Source: Rhizobiales bacterium UBA1912 (GTDB lineage: Bacteria; Pseudomonadota; Alphaproteobacteria; Rhizobiales; Devosiaceae). Taken from it: 50,500 nucleotides of DNA. The notes under the pieces were generated by a model, which was not told the origin of the DNA, made no database searches, and saw only the letters and a program-made list of their open reading frames with translations. The stretch is taken from NCBI GenBank assembly GCA_002337455.1, contig DDGC01000018.1, positions 1 through 50,500 on the forward strand, read 5' to 3'. The position numbers and the translations under genes are program-made. Shown piece by piece: positions 1-7,280 of this stretch. The stretch's first letter is position 1. Each line of letters starts with the position of its first letter.

Positions 1-13
1 CTGGGGATCTATT

Positions 14-1423
14 ATGAGCTCAGCAAACGATCTTATGCAAAAGATCAAGGACGAAGGCATCAAATACGTTGACCTTCGCTTCACCGACCTGCGCGGCAAG
101 CTTCAGCATGTCACCATGGACGCGTCGGTTGTCGATGCCGACATGTTCGAAGAAGGCGTCATGTTCGACGGCTCCTCGATCGCTGGCTGGAAGGCCATCA
201 ACGAGAGCGACATGGTCCTGATGCCCGACAACGATTCGGCCTATGTCGATCCGTTCTTTTCGGCGCCGACCCTGTGCGTGAACTGCGACATTCTCGAGCC
301 CGCCACCTACCAGCCTTACAACCGCGACCCCCGCTCGATCGCCAAGAAGGCTGAAGCCTTCGTCAAGACCGCCGGCGTCGGTGATTTCGTCGGCTTTGGC
401 CCCGAGCCCGAATTCTTCCTCTTCGACGATGTGAAGTACTCGACCTCGACCTACAATGTCGGCTTCCAGGTCGACTCTTCCGAACTCGGCTCCAATTCGA
501 GCGCCGATTATGAAGGCGGCAACACCGGCCACCACATCGCGCTCAAGAAGGGCTACTTCCCGGTGCCGCCGGTCGATAGTGCCCAGGACATCCGCGGTGA
601 AATGCTCGAAGCCCTCGCCGCAATGGGCGTCACCGTCGAAAAGCACCACCATGAAGTGGCCTCGGCCCAGCACGAACTTGGCATCAAGTTCGCGCCGATG
701 ATCCAGTCTGCCGATCAGGTGCTGCTCTATAAGTATGGCGTGCAGCAGGTTGCCCAGTCGTACGGCAAGACGGCAACCTTCATGCCCAAGCCCGTGTATG
801 GCGATAACGGCTCGGGCATGCACTGCCACATGTCGATCTGGAAAGACGGCAAGCCGCTCTTTGCCGGCGACGAATATGCCGGTCTGTCGATGGAGTGCCT
901 CTATTACATCGGCGGCGTCATCAAGCACGCCAAGGCTATCAACGCCTTCACCAACCCGACCACCAACTCCTACAAGCGTCTGGTGCCGGGCTTTGAAGCT
1001 CCCGTTCTGCTGGCCTACTCGGCCCGCAACCGGTCCGCTTCGTGCCGGATTCCCTTCGGCCAGTCGCCGAAGTCCAAGCGCGTCGAAGTCCGCTTCCCCG
1101 ATCCGCTTGCCAACCCCTACCTCGCCTTCACCGCGCTGCTCATGGCCGGCCTCGACGGCATCAAGAACAAGATCCACCCCGGCGACCCGATGGACAAGGA
1201 TCTCTACGAGCTGCCCAAGGAAGAGCTTCGGGACATCCCGACAGTTTCCGCCTCGCTGCGCGAAGCGCTTGAAAACCTCTCGGCCGACCGCGACTTCCTC
1301 AAGGCCGGTGGCGTGATGGATGACGACTTCATCGACAGCTACATCGATCTCAAGATGGAAGAAGTCATCCGCTTCGAGCACACTCCGCATCCGGTCGAGT
1401 ACGAGATGTACTACTCGGCGTAA
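14..1423 (+). CDS. glnA: type I glutamine synthetase
   Basis: This cytoplasmic dodecameric enzyme makes glutamine from glutamate, ammonia and ATP and is the entry point of nitrogen assimilation. The 469 residues are the usual GSI length. Visible signatures are an N-terminal beta-grasp with FDGSSIAGW (about 52-60), the ATP-loop motif KPVYGDNGSGMH (about 259-270) and NRSASCRIP (about 339-347). Tyr398 in DLYELP corresponds to the adenylylated Tyr of the enterobacterial enzyme, so activity is probably set by GlnE-type adenylylation. The ATG follows a GGGG ribosome-binding sequence at bases 3-6. The upstream partner in related genomes is usually glnB, which would lie outside the window (inference). 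A strong terminator follows 25 bases after the stop. Confidence 0.98.
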   Translation: MSSANDLMQKIKDEGIKYVDLRFTDLRGKLQHVTMDASVVDADMFEEGVMFDGSSIAGWKAINESDMVLMPDNDSAYVDPFFSAPTLCVNCDILEPATYQPYNRDPRSIAKKAEAFVKTAGVGDFVGFGPEPEFFLFDDVKYSTSTYNVGFQVDSSELGSNSSADYEGGNTGHHIALKKGYFPVPPVDSAQDIRGEMLEALAAMGVTVEKHHHEVASAQHELGIKFAPMIQSADQVLLYKYGVQQVAQSYGKTATFMPKPVYGDNGSGMHCHMSIWKDGKPLFAGDEYAGLSMECLYYIGGVIKHAKAINAFTNPTTNSYKRLVPGFEAPVLLAYSARNRSASCRIPFGQSPKSKRVEVRFPDPLANPYLAFTALLMAGLDGIKNKIHPGDPMDKDLYELPKEELRDIPTVSASLREALENLSADRDFLKAGGVMDDDFIDSYIDLKMEEVIRFEHTPHPVEYEMYYSA

Positions 1424-1447
1424 AGCTGCGGCTCATCGCATACGGAA

Positions 1448-1472
1448 AGGGCTCCTTCGGGAGCCCTTTTTT
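1448..1472 (+). terminator. rho-independent terminator of glnA
   Basis: A perfect 8-bp stem AGGGCTCC/GGAGCCCT closes a TTCG tetraloop and runs directly into a T tract. It is the only clear hairpin between glnA and the next gene. Confidence 0.93.
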
Positions 1473-1584
1473 GTTTGGCGCGCATGCAGGACTCAGGCTG
1501 CAAATTTCCATAGGGGCCGCACACGGAACGTGCGATGCTGCACCAGCGCAGACGATCATGTTTGCGCGCTCAAAGGATAGCGTC

Positions 1585-1716
1585 ATGGCCAAAGGTCAGG
1601 TGCGGAAAAACCGCGAAGCGAAAAAGCCCAAGAAAGAAAAAGAGAAAACCATAGCCGCAGCACCCTCGACAAAGGGTGTCGTCCAGCTCGGAGAGCATAA
1701 AAAGCCCAAGAAATAG
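1585..1716 (+). CDS. small Lys-rich conserved protein (43 aa)
   Basis: This 43-residue protein begins MAKGQVRKNREAKKPKKEKE and ends GEHKKPKK. It carries 13 Lys and 2 Arg and has no hydrophobic segment. I recognise the pattern (MAKGQ.R.N.E.KKPKKEK) as a short hypothetical protein common in rhizobial genomes; its function is unknown to me. A basic, probably disordered chain of this kind could bind RNA, ribosomes or DNA, but that is inference. The start at 1585 is preceded by AAAGGATAGCGTC, whose AAGGA gives acceptable ribosome-binding spacing. The gene stands alone downstream of the glnA terminator; nothing similar is seen in the 171 bases that follow. Confidence 0.7.
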   Translation: MAKGQVRKNREAKKPKKEKEKTIAAAPSTKGVVQLGEHKKPKK

Positions 1717-1887
1717 GAACGCGGGTCTCTGGCCCCACGGGGCAGAGGGCACTGTTTTCCAGCGTTCACCCCTGCCCCAACTCCCCGTTTGTTGATCGCC
1801 CGCCCACAGCGCCCGCCCCACAAAAGCCCACCTTGCTTCCCAGACCGTGCTCAAGTTTTTTGCAGCGATCTCGGGGACGTTTACGAC

Positions 1888-2922
1888 ATGACACTTTCAC
1901 GCTTCATCCAGACGGCGGGAATGCTGGCCACCATTGCAGCCATCAACCTGCCCATCACCGCTTCGGCTCAGGAAACCACACCCTCCGACGCGCTCACTGT
2001 AGTTCTGGATGCCGCAGAGGAACTCGAACCGCTCCGCACCGTCACTGTTTCCTCGGATGGCGAAATCATCGCCGATCGAGGTTATGGCGGCTACACGTCC
2101 ACCGACCCCACCAACATCAAGTCGGCCTCCAAGGTCATAGTGACAACCATGGTCGGCATTGCCATAGACAAAGGCTTGCTCGACGGCCCCGAACAATCGG
2201 TCGCCGAACTGCTCGCCGACGACCTGCCCTCCGGTCCCGATCCCCGCATGCAGGACGTAACCCTGAGCCACCTCATGTCCATGCAAGCCGGGCTCGAAGC
2301 CACGTCCGGCGCCAATTACGGACGCTGGGTCGCCAGCGCCAATTGGGTACGCTCCGCCCTCGCCCAGCCGTTCGTTGCAGAACCGGGCGGCCCAATGATC
2401 TATTCGACCGGCTCGACCCATTTGCTCTCGGCCATCCTCACCGATGTGGGCGGGGCTTCGAGCCGCCAGCTTGCCCGCGACTGGCTCGGGCCCATCGATG
2501 ACTTTGCCATCACCGGCTGGCACCAGGACCCCCAGGGCATCTATCTCGGCGGCAATGAGCTCGCCATGACGCCGCTCTCACTCCTGGCGTTCGGCGAGAT
2601 GATCCGCAATGGCGGCGTGACCGACGATGGCGAACGGATCGTCTCGGAAGACTGGATCGAACAATCCTGGCAGCAGCGCACCACGTCCCGCTTCGGCGGG
2701 CACGGTTATGGCTATGGATGGTTCCTGACCGAGCTTGGTGGCCATGACGTGTCCTACGCCTGGGGCTATGGCGGCCAGATGCTCTACATCGTTCCCGATC
2801 TCGACCTGACCGTCGTCATGACGTCCGATCCCAACAGCCCCTCGGGCGGCAATGGTCATCGCGACCGCCTGCACGACCTGCTGGCCGACATCATCGGCAT
2901 CGCCAGCGCAGAGCAGGAATAG
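1888..2922 (+). CDS. secreted beta-lactamase-family serine hydrolase
   Basis: A 344-residue protein of the class C beta-lactamase/penicillin-recognising esterase superfamily, probably acting in the periplasm as an esterase or D-Ala peptidase-like hydrolase; the substrate is unknown. The ATG at 1888 is chosen because it starts a signal peptide (MTLSRFIQTAGMLATIAAIN, cleavage near ASAQ); an upstream in-frame extension to 1789 looks non-coding. The catalytic S-x-x-K is Ser79-Ala-Ser-Lys82, followed by a YST motif in place of YxN and an FGGHGYGYGW segment near the third active-site box. The next gene begins 131 bases downstream with its own promoter-like sequence, so this gene is probably not part of the bufferin operon. 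Confidence 0.85.
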   Translation: MTLSRFIQTAGMLATIAAINLPITASAQETTPSDALTVVLDAAEELEPLRTVTVSSDGEIIADRGYGGYTSTDPTNIKSASKVIVTTMVGIAIDKGLLDGPEQSVAELLADDLPSGPDPRMQDVTLSHLMSMQAGLEATSGANYGRWVASANWVRSALAQPFVAEPGGPMIYSTGSTHLLSAILTDVGGASSRQLARDWLGPIDDFAITGWHQDPQGIYLGGNELAMTPLSLLAFGEMIRNGGVTDDGERIVSEDWIEQSWQQRTTSRFGGHGYGYGWFLTELGGHDVSYAWGYGGQMLYIVPDLDLTVVMTSDPNSPSGGNGHRDRLHDLLADIIGIASAEQE

Positions 2923-2971
2923 CCTCCGGACCACCTCTCTAGCGTTCACAACACCGTGATCACGCGCGCGT

Positions 2972-2997
2972 GTAACGATCTTCGATGTCCCAACGAA
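2972..2997 (+). promoter_or_regulatory. putative ECF (SigF-type) promoter of the bufferin operon
   Basis: GTAACG at 2972-2977 and CGAA at 2994-2997 are separated by exactly 16 bases. From memory, Caulobacter SigF promoters in front of bufferin (gig-type) operons read GTAACC-N16-CGAA, a match in all but one base. A 12-bp palindrome CACGCGCGCGTG (2961-2972) abuts the -35 element. The bufA start lies 57 bases beyond the -10. No sigma factor or anti-sigma gene is visible in the window, so the cognate regulator would be elsewhere. Confidence 0.6.
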
Positions 2998-3053
2998 TGA
3001 GTGGTCAGGTGCCGAAACCGGCGCCTTCACGCTCCAAAGGAAGGACATTGCAA

Positions 3054-3347
3054 ATGAACCGCAACATCGCCTCAGTTGCCCTCGCCGCATCGCTGGCTGC
3101 AGCCCTCGGAACTGCCGCCTCGGCCCCGGCCATCGCCCAGGACAGCATGGAAAAGTGCTACGGCGTCTCGCTCGCCGGCCAGAACGATTGCGCGGCAGGT
3201 CCGGGCACCACATGTGCCGGCACATCCACTGTCGACTATCAGGGCAACGCATGGACCCTGGTTCCCGCCGGCACCTGCGACAGCATGGAATTGCCCGGCG
3301 ACCGCATGGGCAGCCTCGAAGCGCTTGAGCGCGACATTCCGGCCTGA
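3054..3347 (+). CDS. bufA1: bufferin-type metallophore precursor (DUF2282)
   Basis: A 97-residue precursor of the DUF2282/BufA1 family, ribosomally made peptides that are exported, post-translationally modified on Cys and used to bind excess copper. The sequence shows a signal peptide (about 1-29, ending APAIAQ), then a core with four Cys at 35, 46, 54 and 75 in the contexts EKCYG, QNDCAAG, TTCAG and AGTCDS, as in known members. The ATG at 3054 is favoured by AAGGAAGG at 3037-3044; an upstream in-frame extension lacks a signal sequence. It is the first gene of a four-gene cluster with its modifying enzymes directly downstream. Modification of the two central Cys to thiooxazoles is known for a Caulobacter homologue and is inferred here. 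The acidic C-terminal tail (about 76-97) is not obviously part of the metal-binding core. Confidence 0.92.
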   Translation: MNRNIASVALAASLAAALGTAASAPAIAQDSMEKCYGVSLAGQNDCAAGPGTTCAGTSTVDYQGNAWTLVPAGTCDSMELPGDRMGSLEALERDIPA

Positions 3348-3362
3348 TCGGATTCAGTGATC

Positions 3363-3386
3363 GGGGCGCGGGATAGCTCGCGCTCC
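3363..3386 (+). promoter_or_regulatory. hairpin between precursor and maturase genes
   Basis: GGGGCGCG (3363-3370) can pair with CGCGCTCC (3379-3386) through one G-U, with an 8-base loop, between the bufA stop and the bufB start. There is no T tract. It could stabilise the precursor mRNA or partly attenuate transcription so that peptide exceeds enzyme; this role is inferred. Confidence 0.4.
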
Positions 3387-3412
3387 GTTCTCAAAAAACG
3401 CGGGAGGCCATG

Positions 3413-4279
3413 ATGAGCCGTTACAACACCCTTCCCGGACATGCCGGTGTGGGTCTCAAGCCTGAGCATTACAGAGAAATTCTCGAAGCCCGGCCACAGC
3501 TCGGCTTCTTCGAAATCCACGCCGAGAACTATATGGGGGCGGGCGGCCCGCCGCATCGCTACCTTGCCGCCATTGCCGAGAGCTATCAGCTTTCCCTGCA
3601 CGGCGTAGGGCTGTCGATCGGTGGAGAGGGCGATCTCGACCGCGCCCATCTGACGCGCCTCATGCACCTCATCGAAACCTACAGGCCCGCCTCCTTTTCC
3701 GAGCATCTCGCGTGGTCGACCCATGAGAGCGCCTATCTCAACGACCTCTTGCCCCTGCCCTATACGCCCGAAACCCTTGCGCGGGTCTGTCGGCACGTCG
3801 ATGAGGTTCAGCAGACCCTCGGCGTTCCCATGCTGCTCGAAAACCCCTCGACCTACCTCCTGTTCGAAGAAAGCACTATCGACGAGGTCGACTTTCTTGC
3901 CACCATTGCCGAGCGCACCGGCTGCGGGCTATTGCTCGACGTCAACAACGTCATGGTCTCGTCAGTCAACCATGGATGGAACCCGAAAGACTATGTCGAC
4001 CGGTTCCCCGTTGAGTTTGTTGGCGAGATTCATCTTGCCGGTTACGACGAAACCCAGGACAGCGAGGGCGCGCGCCTTCTGATCGATGCCCACGGATCGG
4101 CAGTTCGGCCCGATGTGTTCGATCTCTATGTCCATACACTCACGCGTACCGGTCCGATTGCGACATTGGTCGAGTGGGACAATGACGTGCCCGATTTTGC
4201 AACCTTGATGAACGAAGCCCGAATGGCCCAGGGCGCGCTCGACAAGGCGCGCGCCAGCATCCCGGATGCTGCGCAATGA
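3413..4279 (+). CDS. bufB1: MNIO-family bufferin maturase (DUF692)
   Basis: A 288-residue DUF692 protein of the multinuclear non-heme iron-dependent oxidase (MbnB-like) family. These are TIM-barrel enzymes that use iron and oxygen to convert Cys of a precursor peptide into heterocycles. Likely metal ligands sit in the conserved segments HGVGLSIG, SEHLAW, ENPSTYL, LLLDVNNV, EIHLAGY, DAHGSAV and VEWDNDVP. Two ATGs lie in tandem (3410 and 3413); GGGAGG at 3402-3407 is spaced five bases from the second, which is preferred. The gene overlaps the DUF2063 gene by four bases (ATGA), so the two subunits are probably co-translated. The adjacent DUF2282 peptide is the expected substrate. It acts in the cytoplasm before export. 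Confidence 0.95.
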   Translation: MSRYNTLPGHAGVGLKPEHYREILEARPQLGFFEIHAENYMGAGGPPHRYLAAIAESYQLSLHGVGLSIGGEGDLDRAHLTRLMHLIETYRPASFSEHLAWSTHESAYLNDLLPLPYTPETLARVCRHVDEVQQTLGVPMLLENPSTYLLFEESTIDEVDFLATIAERTGCGLLLDVNNVMVSSVNHGWNPKDYVDRFPVEFVGEIHLAGYDETQDSEGARLLIDAHGSAVRPDVFDLYVHTLTRTGPIATLVEWDNDVPDFATLMNEARMAQGALDKARASIPDAAQ

Positions 4280-5031
4280 GCACGCTACCCCAGTTTGCCC
4301 AGGCGGTTCAAGATCCCGATCTCGCGCTCCCTCGGGGCCTCACCAGTAGCGGCGGCCGTAATGATCCTCTGCGGTTCGCCGTCTACCGCAACAACGTCCA
4401 CGTCAGCCTCGTCGCCGCACTGGCAAAAGGGTTTCCGGTGGTGGGCAAGCTTGTCGGTGAAGAGTTCTTTGCCGCCATGGCCCGCATCTATGTTGGCCAG
4501 ACAAAGCCGTCTTCGCCGCTGCTGTTCACATATGGCGCTGATTTCCCTGCCTTCATTGCCGGCTTCCCCCCGGCTGCATCGCTGCCCTATCTTCCCGATA
4601 TCGCACGGCTCGAGTATGTTTGGACCCAGGCTTACCACGCAGCGGACGATCCCGTGCTGACCATCGAAGCTCTGCGTGGCCTCTCCTCAAACGACCTGCT
4701 CGAAAGCCATCTGGAACCGCATCCAGCCGCGGCGCTTGTCGCCTCGCACTTCCCCATCGGATCCATCTGGCAAGCGCATCAACACACGCAACCCGCCAAA
4801 GTGACATCGAACGCCCCGGAGACCATATTGATGACCCGTCCGGCCCTGGATGTCATCGTGACCGTCGTTCCGGCCAGGGACGCCGTTTTCGCCCGTTCAT
4901 TACTTGCCGGGGACAGCGTCGGCGATTCAGCCGCCGCATCGGCCACGACGCCCGGCTTTGACCTGGGAGCCGCCTTGGTCGGGTTGGTTTCGCTCGGTGC
5001 CTTTACGCAGCTCCAGGGAGCACCCCAATGA
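4276..5031 (+). CDS. bufC1: DUF2063 partner protein of the MNIO maturase
   Basis: A 251-residue protein with an N-terminal DUF2063 domain (about 10-100; DPLRFAVYRNNVHVSLVAAL and an FPVVGKLVGEEFF segment). DUF2063 was once annotated as DNA-binding, but in MNIO systems it acts as a precursor-recognition and chaperone subunit that pairs with the DUF692 enzyme. The C-terminal half (LPYLPDIARLEYVWTQAYHA onward) is less conserved. The start overlaps the stop of the maturase gene as ATGA, and the stop overlaps the DoxX start in the same way, so the three genes form one translationally coupled unit. No signal peptide or membrane segment is seen, in keeping with a cytoplasmic partner. Confidence 0.9.
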   Translation: MSTLPQFAQAVQDPDLALPRGLTSSGGRNDPLRFAVYRNNVHVSLVAALAKGFPVVGKLVGEEFFAAMARIYVGQTKPSSPLLFTYGADFPAFIAGFPPAASLPYLPDIARLEYVWTQAYHAADDPVLTIEALRGLSSNDLLESHLEPHPAAALVASHFPIGSIWQAHQHTQPAKVTSNAPETILMTRPALDVIVTVVPARDAVFARSLLAGDSVGDSAAASATTPGFDLGAALVGLVSLGAFTQLQGAPQ

Positions 5032-5507
5032 CTCTACGTGCCATAGCGGCGAGAGGCGAAGCCCTCATCGCCAGCGTTCCCATAATGCTGGTCCTGCTGG
5101 TCTTGCGCATCGCACTGGCCGTGCCGTTCTTTCGATCCGGCCTGACCAAATGGGACGCGCCGTTCGTCCTCGCACCGAGCCAGTTTTTTCTGTTTGGGCA
5201 GGAGTTTCGCCTCCACATCCTGGGAAATGCCTTCCCCTATCCTTTTCCCACCATTGCCGCCTATCTTGCCGCAACAGGAGAAATCGTCCTCCCCATTCTG
5301 CTCGTCCTCGGCCTCGGAACACGCTTTGCCGCTCTGGGCATCTTGGTGATGACAGCGGTGATCCAACTGACGGTGCCTGAAGGCTGGGCGAACTTCCATC
5401 TGCCTTGGGCTGCCATGGCCCTGGCATTGATGGCGTACGGCGGCGGACGCTTGAGCGCCGATGGTTGGCTCGCGGGAAACCCTGATTTAGCCGGCGCCCA
5501 TCGCTGA
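5028..5507 (+). CDS. DoxX-family membrane protein of the bufferin operon
   Basis: A 159-residue DoxX-family protein with four predicted membrane helices (about 18-36, 75-98, 100-118 and 124-140). The FRSGLTKWD segment after the first helix is the typical DoxX signature. DoxX proteins are often the last gene of DUF2282/DUF692/DUF2063 operons, where an inner-membrane redox or quinone-linked role has been suggested without firm proof. The four-base overlap with the upstream gene supports co-transcription. The stop is followed by an AT-rich region with no clear terminator before the esterase operator. Confidence 0.88.
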   Translation: MTLRAIAARGEALIASVPIMLVLLVLRIALAVPFFRSGLTKWDAPFVLAPSQFFLFGQEFRLHILGNAFPYPFPTIAAYLAATGEIVLPILLVLGLGTRFAALGILVMTAVIQLTVPEGWANFHLPWAAMALALMAYGGGRLSADGWLAGNPDLAGAHR

Positions 5508-5605
5508 TCGCGCGCCGCAACACGAACAATGACTGCTATAACATATTTTATATGATATTTCTGATTTACCCGGATGGACTCCTGCTGACGACATGGTAGC
5601 TTCAC

Positions 5606-5631
5606 AATGTACGTACCAGTTCGTACATTGA
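5606..5631 (+). promoter_or_regulatory. perfect inverted repeat, probable repressor operator of the esterase gene
   Basis: CAATGTACG (5606-5614) and CGTACATTG (5623-5631) are exact reverse complements, separated by TACCAGTT. The site ends just before the GAGGAGG ribosome-binding site of the esterase at 5646. The size and sequence suit a TetR-type dimer, but no TetR gene lies next to it. Confidence 0.65.
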
Positions 5632-5645
5632 TGAGGAGGATATCC

Positions 5646-7238
5646 ATGTTTCGGTTGAGCATGATCGCGGCGACCGCTTTGGCGGCGTCTTTGGCGTTTG
5701 CCGTTAGCGTCCAGGCCCAGATCGTCAAAACGCCAATCCCCGGTGACCCTGTAGAAACCAGTTCCGGTCACGTCGCGGGCAAAGTTCTGGATTCGGGCGT
5801 AAGGGCTTATTTCGGCGTACCTTTTGCAGAGCCGCCCCTGCGCGAATTGCGCTGGCAGCCACCCCAACCACATGCCGAATGGGAGGGTATCTACAACGCT
5901 GACCGTTTCGCTCCCGAATGTATGCAGACGCTCCGCAACAGCAACATCAATCACTATTTCGGCGAAGAGTCGCTCTCCGAAGACTGCCTTTACCTCAACA
6001 TTTGGGCACCCGAAGACGCTGAGCCAGGAGCTGACCTTCCGGTGGTGGTCTGGATTTACGGTGGCGGATTCAATGTCGGCTCGACCAACATGGCCAATTA
6101 TTCCGGCGAACAGCTCGCCCAGCGCGGCGTCGTTTATGTCGCTCTCTCTTACCGCCTCGGTGCCATGGGCTTTATGGCCCACCCCGAACTGGCCACCGAA
6201 AGCGATACCGGAACCTCGGGTAACTACGGCCTGATGGATCAGGCGTTCGGGCTGCAATGGGTTCAGGACAACATTGAAGCCTTCGGCGGCGATGCCGGCA
6301 ACGTCACGATTGTCGGCCAGTCCGCAGGCTCAATGTCTCTCAGCGCACTTCAGGTAAGCCCACTGGCCGATGGCCTGTTTCACAAGATATTTGGCATGTC
6401 GGGCAGCCTGATCAATGCGTTCGCCTCCCCCTATGAGCAGGTCGAGTCCGCTGGCTTGCGTGCCCAGGAACAGCTCGGCGCTGCCGATATCGAAGAAATG
6501 CGCGCCGTCTCTGCCGACAGATTCCTCGACCTCGAGGGCGTCCGTTTCGGCATCGGCATCGATGGCCACGTGCTGCCCGAACCGGGGTGGACCGCCTTCG
6601 AAAACGGCAACTTCGCCGACGTACCCATGGTCATCGGCTATACTAAAGATGAAACCTTCAACGGTCTCGCGGGCGCACAGAACGCCGATGAGCTGCGCAC
6701 CAGGGCTCAAGATATGTTCGGCGAAGACACCGATGACATTCTCGCGTTCTACGATCTGCAAGCCGCAGATTTCCGCCGCACTGCGGTCGATATCTCCCGC
6801 GACATGTCCATGGCGAGCGCCGTCCGCGATTGGGCCATCGCCCAGACCACTTACGGCGACAGCCCAGTCTACGCTTATATCTACAGCCGCACCCAACCCT
6901 ATACCGAGGGCGTGACCTTCGCGGATCACAATCCGGCAACGGTTGGCGCCTATCACACCGTCGAGGTACCCTATTTCCTCGACACACTCGATAGCCTCAA
7001 CATGTTCCGGGAAACCCGGACATGGACCGACGCCGATCTCGAACTGCGCGACCGGTCGGCCGGCGCTCTGGTCGCCTTTGCCCAGACAGGCGACCCCAAT
7101 GTGGATGGTCTCGATTGGCCCGTCTACGAACTCGACGACGAACGCTTGGTGGAATTCGATATAGACACCGTCGACACAATCGAGTGGCCTAACCACGAGG
7201 CCATGCAGATCGTCCACGAACAGCGCATAAACCAGTAA
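5646..7238 (+). CDS. secreted type B carboxylesterase
   Basis: A 530-residue carboxylesterase/lipase of the cholinesterase-like (type B) family, exported by a signal peptide (MFRLSMIAATALAASLAFAV, cleavage near VQAQ). It would hydrolyse carboxyl esters in the periplasm or outside the cell; the natural substrate cannot be read from sequence. The triad is visible: Ser226 in GQSAGS, Glu336 in YTKDETFN and His437 in GAYHTVE. The EDCLYLNIW motif (about 114-122) and the oxyanion GGGF are intact. The ATG at 5646 is preceded by a strong GAGGAGG, which excludes the longer frame from 5607. A perfect palindrome just upstream suggests tight repression. Transcription ends at a hairpin shared with the convergent ABC-F gene. 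Confidence 0.93.
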   Translation: MFRLSMIAATALAASLAFAVSVQAQIVKTPIPGDPVETSSGHVAGKVLDSGVRAYFGVPFAEPPLRELRWQPPQPHAEWEGIYNADRFAPECMQTLRNSNINHYFGEESLSEDCLYLNIWAPEDAEPGADLPVVVWIYGGGFNVGSTNMANYSGEQLAQRGVVYVALSYRLGAMGFMAHPELATESDTGTSGNYGLMDQAFGLQWVQDNIEAFGGDAGNVTIVGQSAGSMSLSALQVSPLADGLFHKIFGMSGSLINAFASPYEQVESAGLRAQEQLGAADIEEMRAVSADRFLDLEGVRFGIGIDGHVLPEPGWTAFENGNFADVPMVIGYTKDETFNGLAGAQNADELRTRAQDMFGEDTDDILAFYDLQAADFRRTAVDISRDMSMASAVRDWAIAQTTYGDSPVYAYIYSRTQPYTEGVTFADHNPATVGAYHTVEVPYFLDTLDSLNMFRETRTWTDADLELRDRSAGALVAFAQTGDPNVDGLDWPVYELDDERLVEFDIDTVDTIEWPNHEAMQIVHEQRINQ

Positions 7239-7247
7239 TAGCCTGGT

Positions 7248-7275
7248 CCGGTCCCGCATTTTCGAGCGGGGCCGG
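7248..7275. terminator. hairpin between convergent esterase and ABC-F genes
   Basis: CCGGTCCCGC (7248-7257) pairs with GCGGGGCCGG (7266-7275) with one G-T wobble and an ATTTTCGA loop. It lies in the 42-base gap between two convergent stops. There is no clean T tract, so its strength on either strand is uncertain. Confidence 0.5.
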
Positions 7276-7280
7276 CTCTC

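Noticed and set aside
20..1390. 456-aa open frame antisense to glnA
   Set aside because: It is a shadow of the GC-rich codon pattern of glnA, with no family resemblance and no ribosome-binding site.
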